NCBI RefSeq assembly: GCF_001553005.1
Contig: NZ_KQ959887.1
Coordinates: forward strand, 1-5,473
DNA from: Gemelliphila asaccharolytica
GTDB taxonomy: Bacteria > Bacillota > Bacilli > Staphylococcales > Gemellaceae
DNA length: 5,473 nt
Direction of reading: 5' to 3'
Within the stretch, counting starts at the first letter, position 1, and every line of letters begins with the position of its first letter. This document shows positions 5,429 to 5,473 of the stretch, piece after piece. A model generated the notes under the pieces. It was not told where the DNA came from, searched no databases, and was given only the letters and a program-made list of their open reading frames with translations. The position numbers and the translations under genes were made by a program.

Positions 5429-5473
5429 ATGTTTAATCAAGTCATATTAATAGGAAGATTAACTAAAAAACCA
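5429..5473 (+). CDS. ssb: Single-stranded DNA-binding protein, N-terminal fragment (partial)
   Basis: The first 15 codons read MFNQVILIGRLTKKP and run off the window. This matches the start of bacterial SSB (M-L-N-x-V-x-L-V-G-R-L-T-x-x-P), the first strand of the OB fold that coats single-stranded DNA in replication, repair and recombination. An in-frame ATG nine bases upstream (5420) directly follows GGGG with no spacing, so the ATG at 5429, nine bases after AAAAGGGG, is the better start. The usual ssbA sits between rpsF and rpsR. Here the gene upstream is a nitroreductase behind a terminator, and ssb has its own extended -10 promoter. It may be a second, SsbB-like paralogue or a relocated single copy. 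Only the N-terminus is visible, so length and the acidic C-terminal tail cannot be checked. Confidence 0.82.
   Translation, partial: MFNQVILIGRLTKKP

Overview
The window looks like chromosomal DNA of a low-GC Gram-positive bacterium (Firmicutes, Bacilli). Coding DNA is roughly 25-35% G+C by eye, spacers are far more AT-rich, and genes carry purine-rich GGAGG-type ribosome binding sites and hairpin-plus-T-tract terminators. A streptococcus-like organophosphate transporter, a candidate 6S-type RNA in front of tcdA and choline-binding-like wall repeats make Gemella or a close relative my best guess. That is inference, not a database result.

Layout, left to right. (1) The last 13 codons of a cell-wall-repeat protein on the + strand, closed by a symmetric terminator it shares with the converging next gene. 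(2) cinA (422 aa) on the - strand. (3) A gene-free, extremely AT-rich divergent spacer of 625 bp with a perfect -10 box for cinA, a promoter for the transporter, and an unexplained Fur-like palindrome in the middle. (4) A 446-aa GlpT/PgtP/UhpT-type organophosphate:phosphate antiporter on the + strand with its own terminator. (5) A 423-bp spacer that holds a probable structured RNA of about 210 nt, with an extended -10 promoter, a closing stem that joins its two ends, and a terminator. I favour 6S RNA. (6) tcdA (tRNA t6A cyclisation), starting 30 bp after the RNA's terminator. (7) An FMN nitroreductase-family gene with a strong bidirectional-type terminator. (8) The first 15 codons of a single-stranded DNA-binding protein gene behind an extended -10 promoter, cut by the window edge.

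The genes do not form one pathway. They are mostly single-gene transcription units of housekeeping type: nucleotide-pool repair, phosphate-ester uptake, tRNA modification, flavin redox and DNA replication. No mobile element, CRISPR array, defence system or toxin-antitoxin pair is visible. The most interesting items are the structured RNA before tcdA, the altered GxAGP-type motif in the C-terminal domain of CinA, and the isolated Fur-like box in the divergent spacer.
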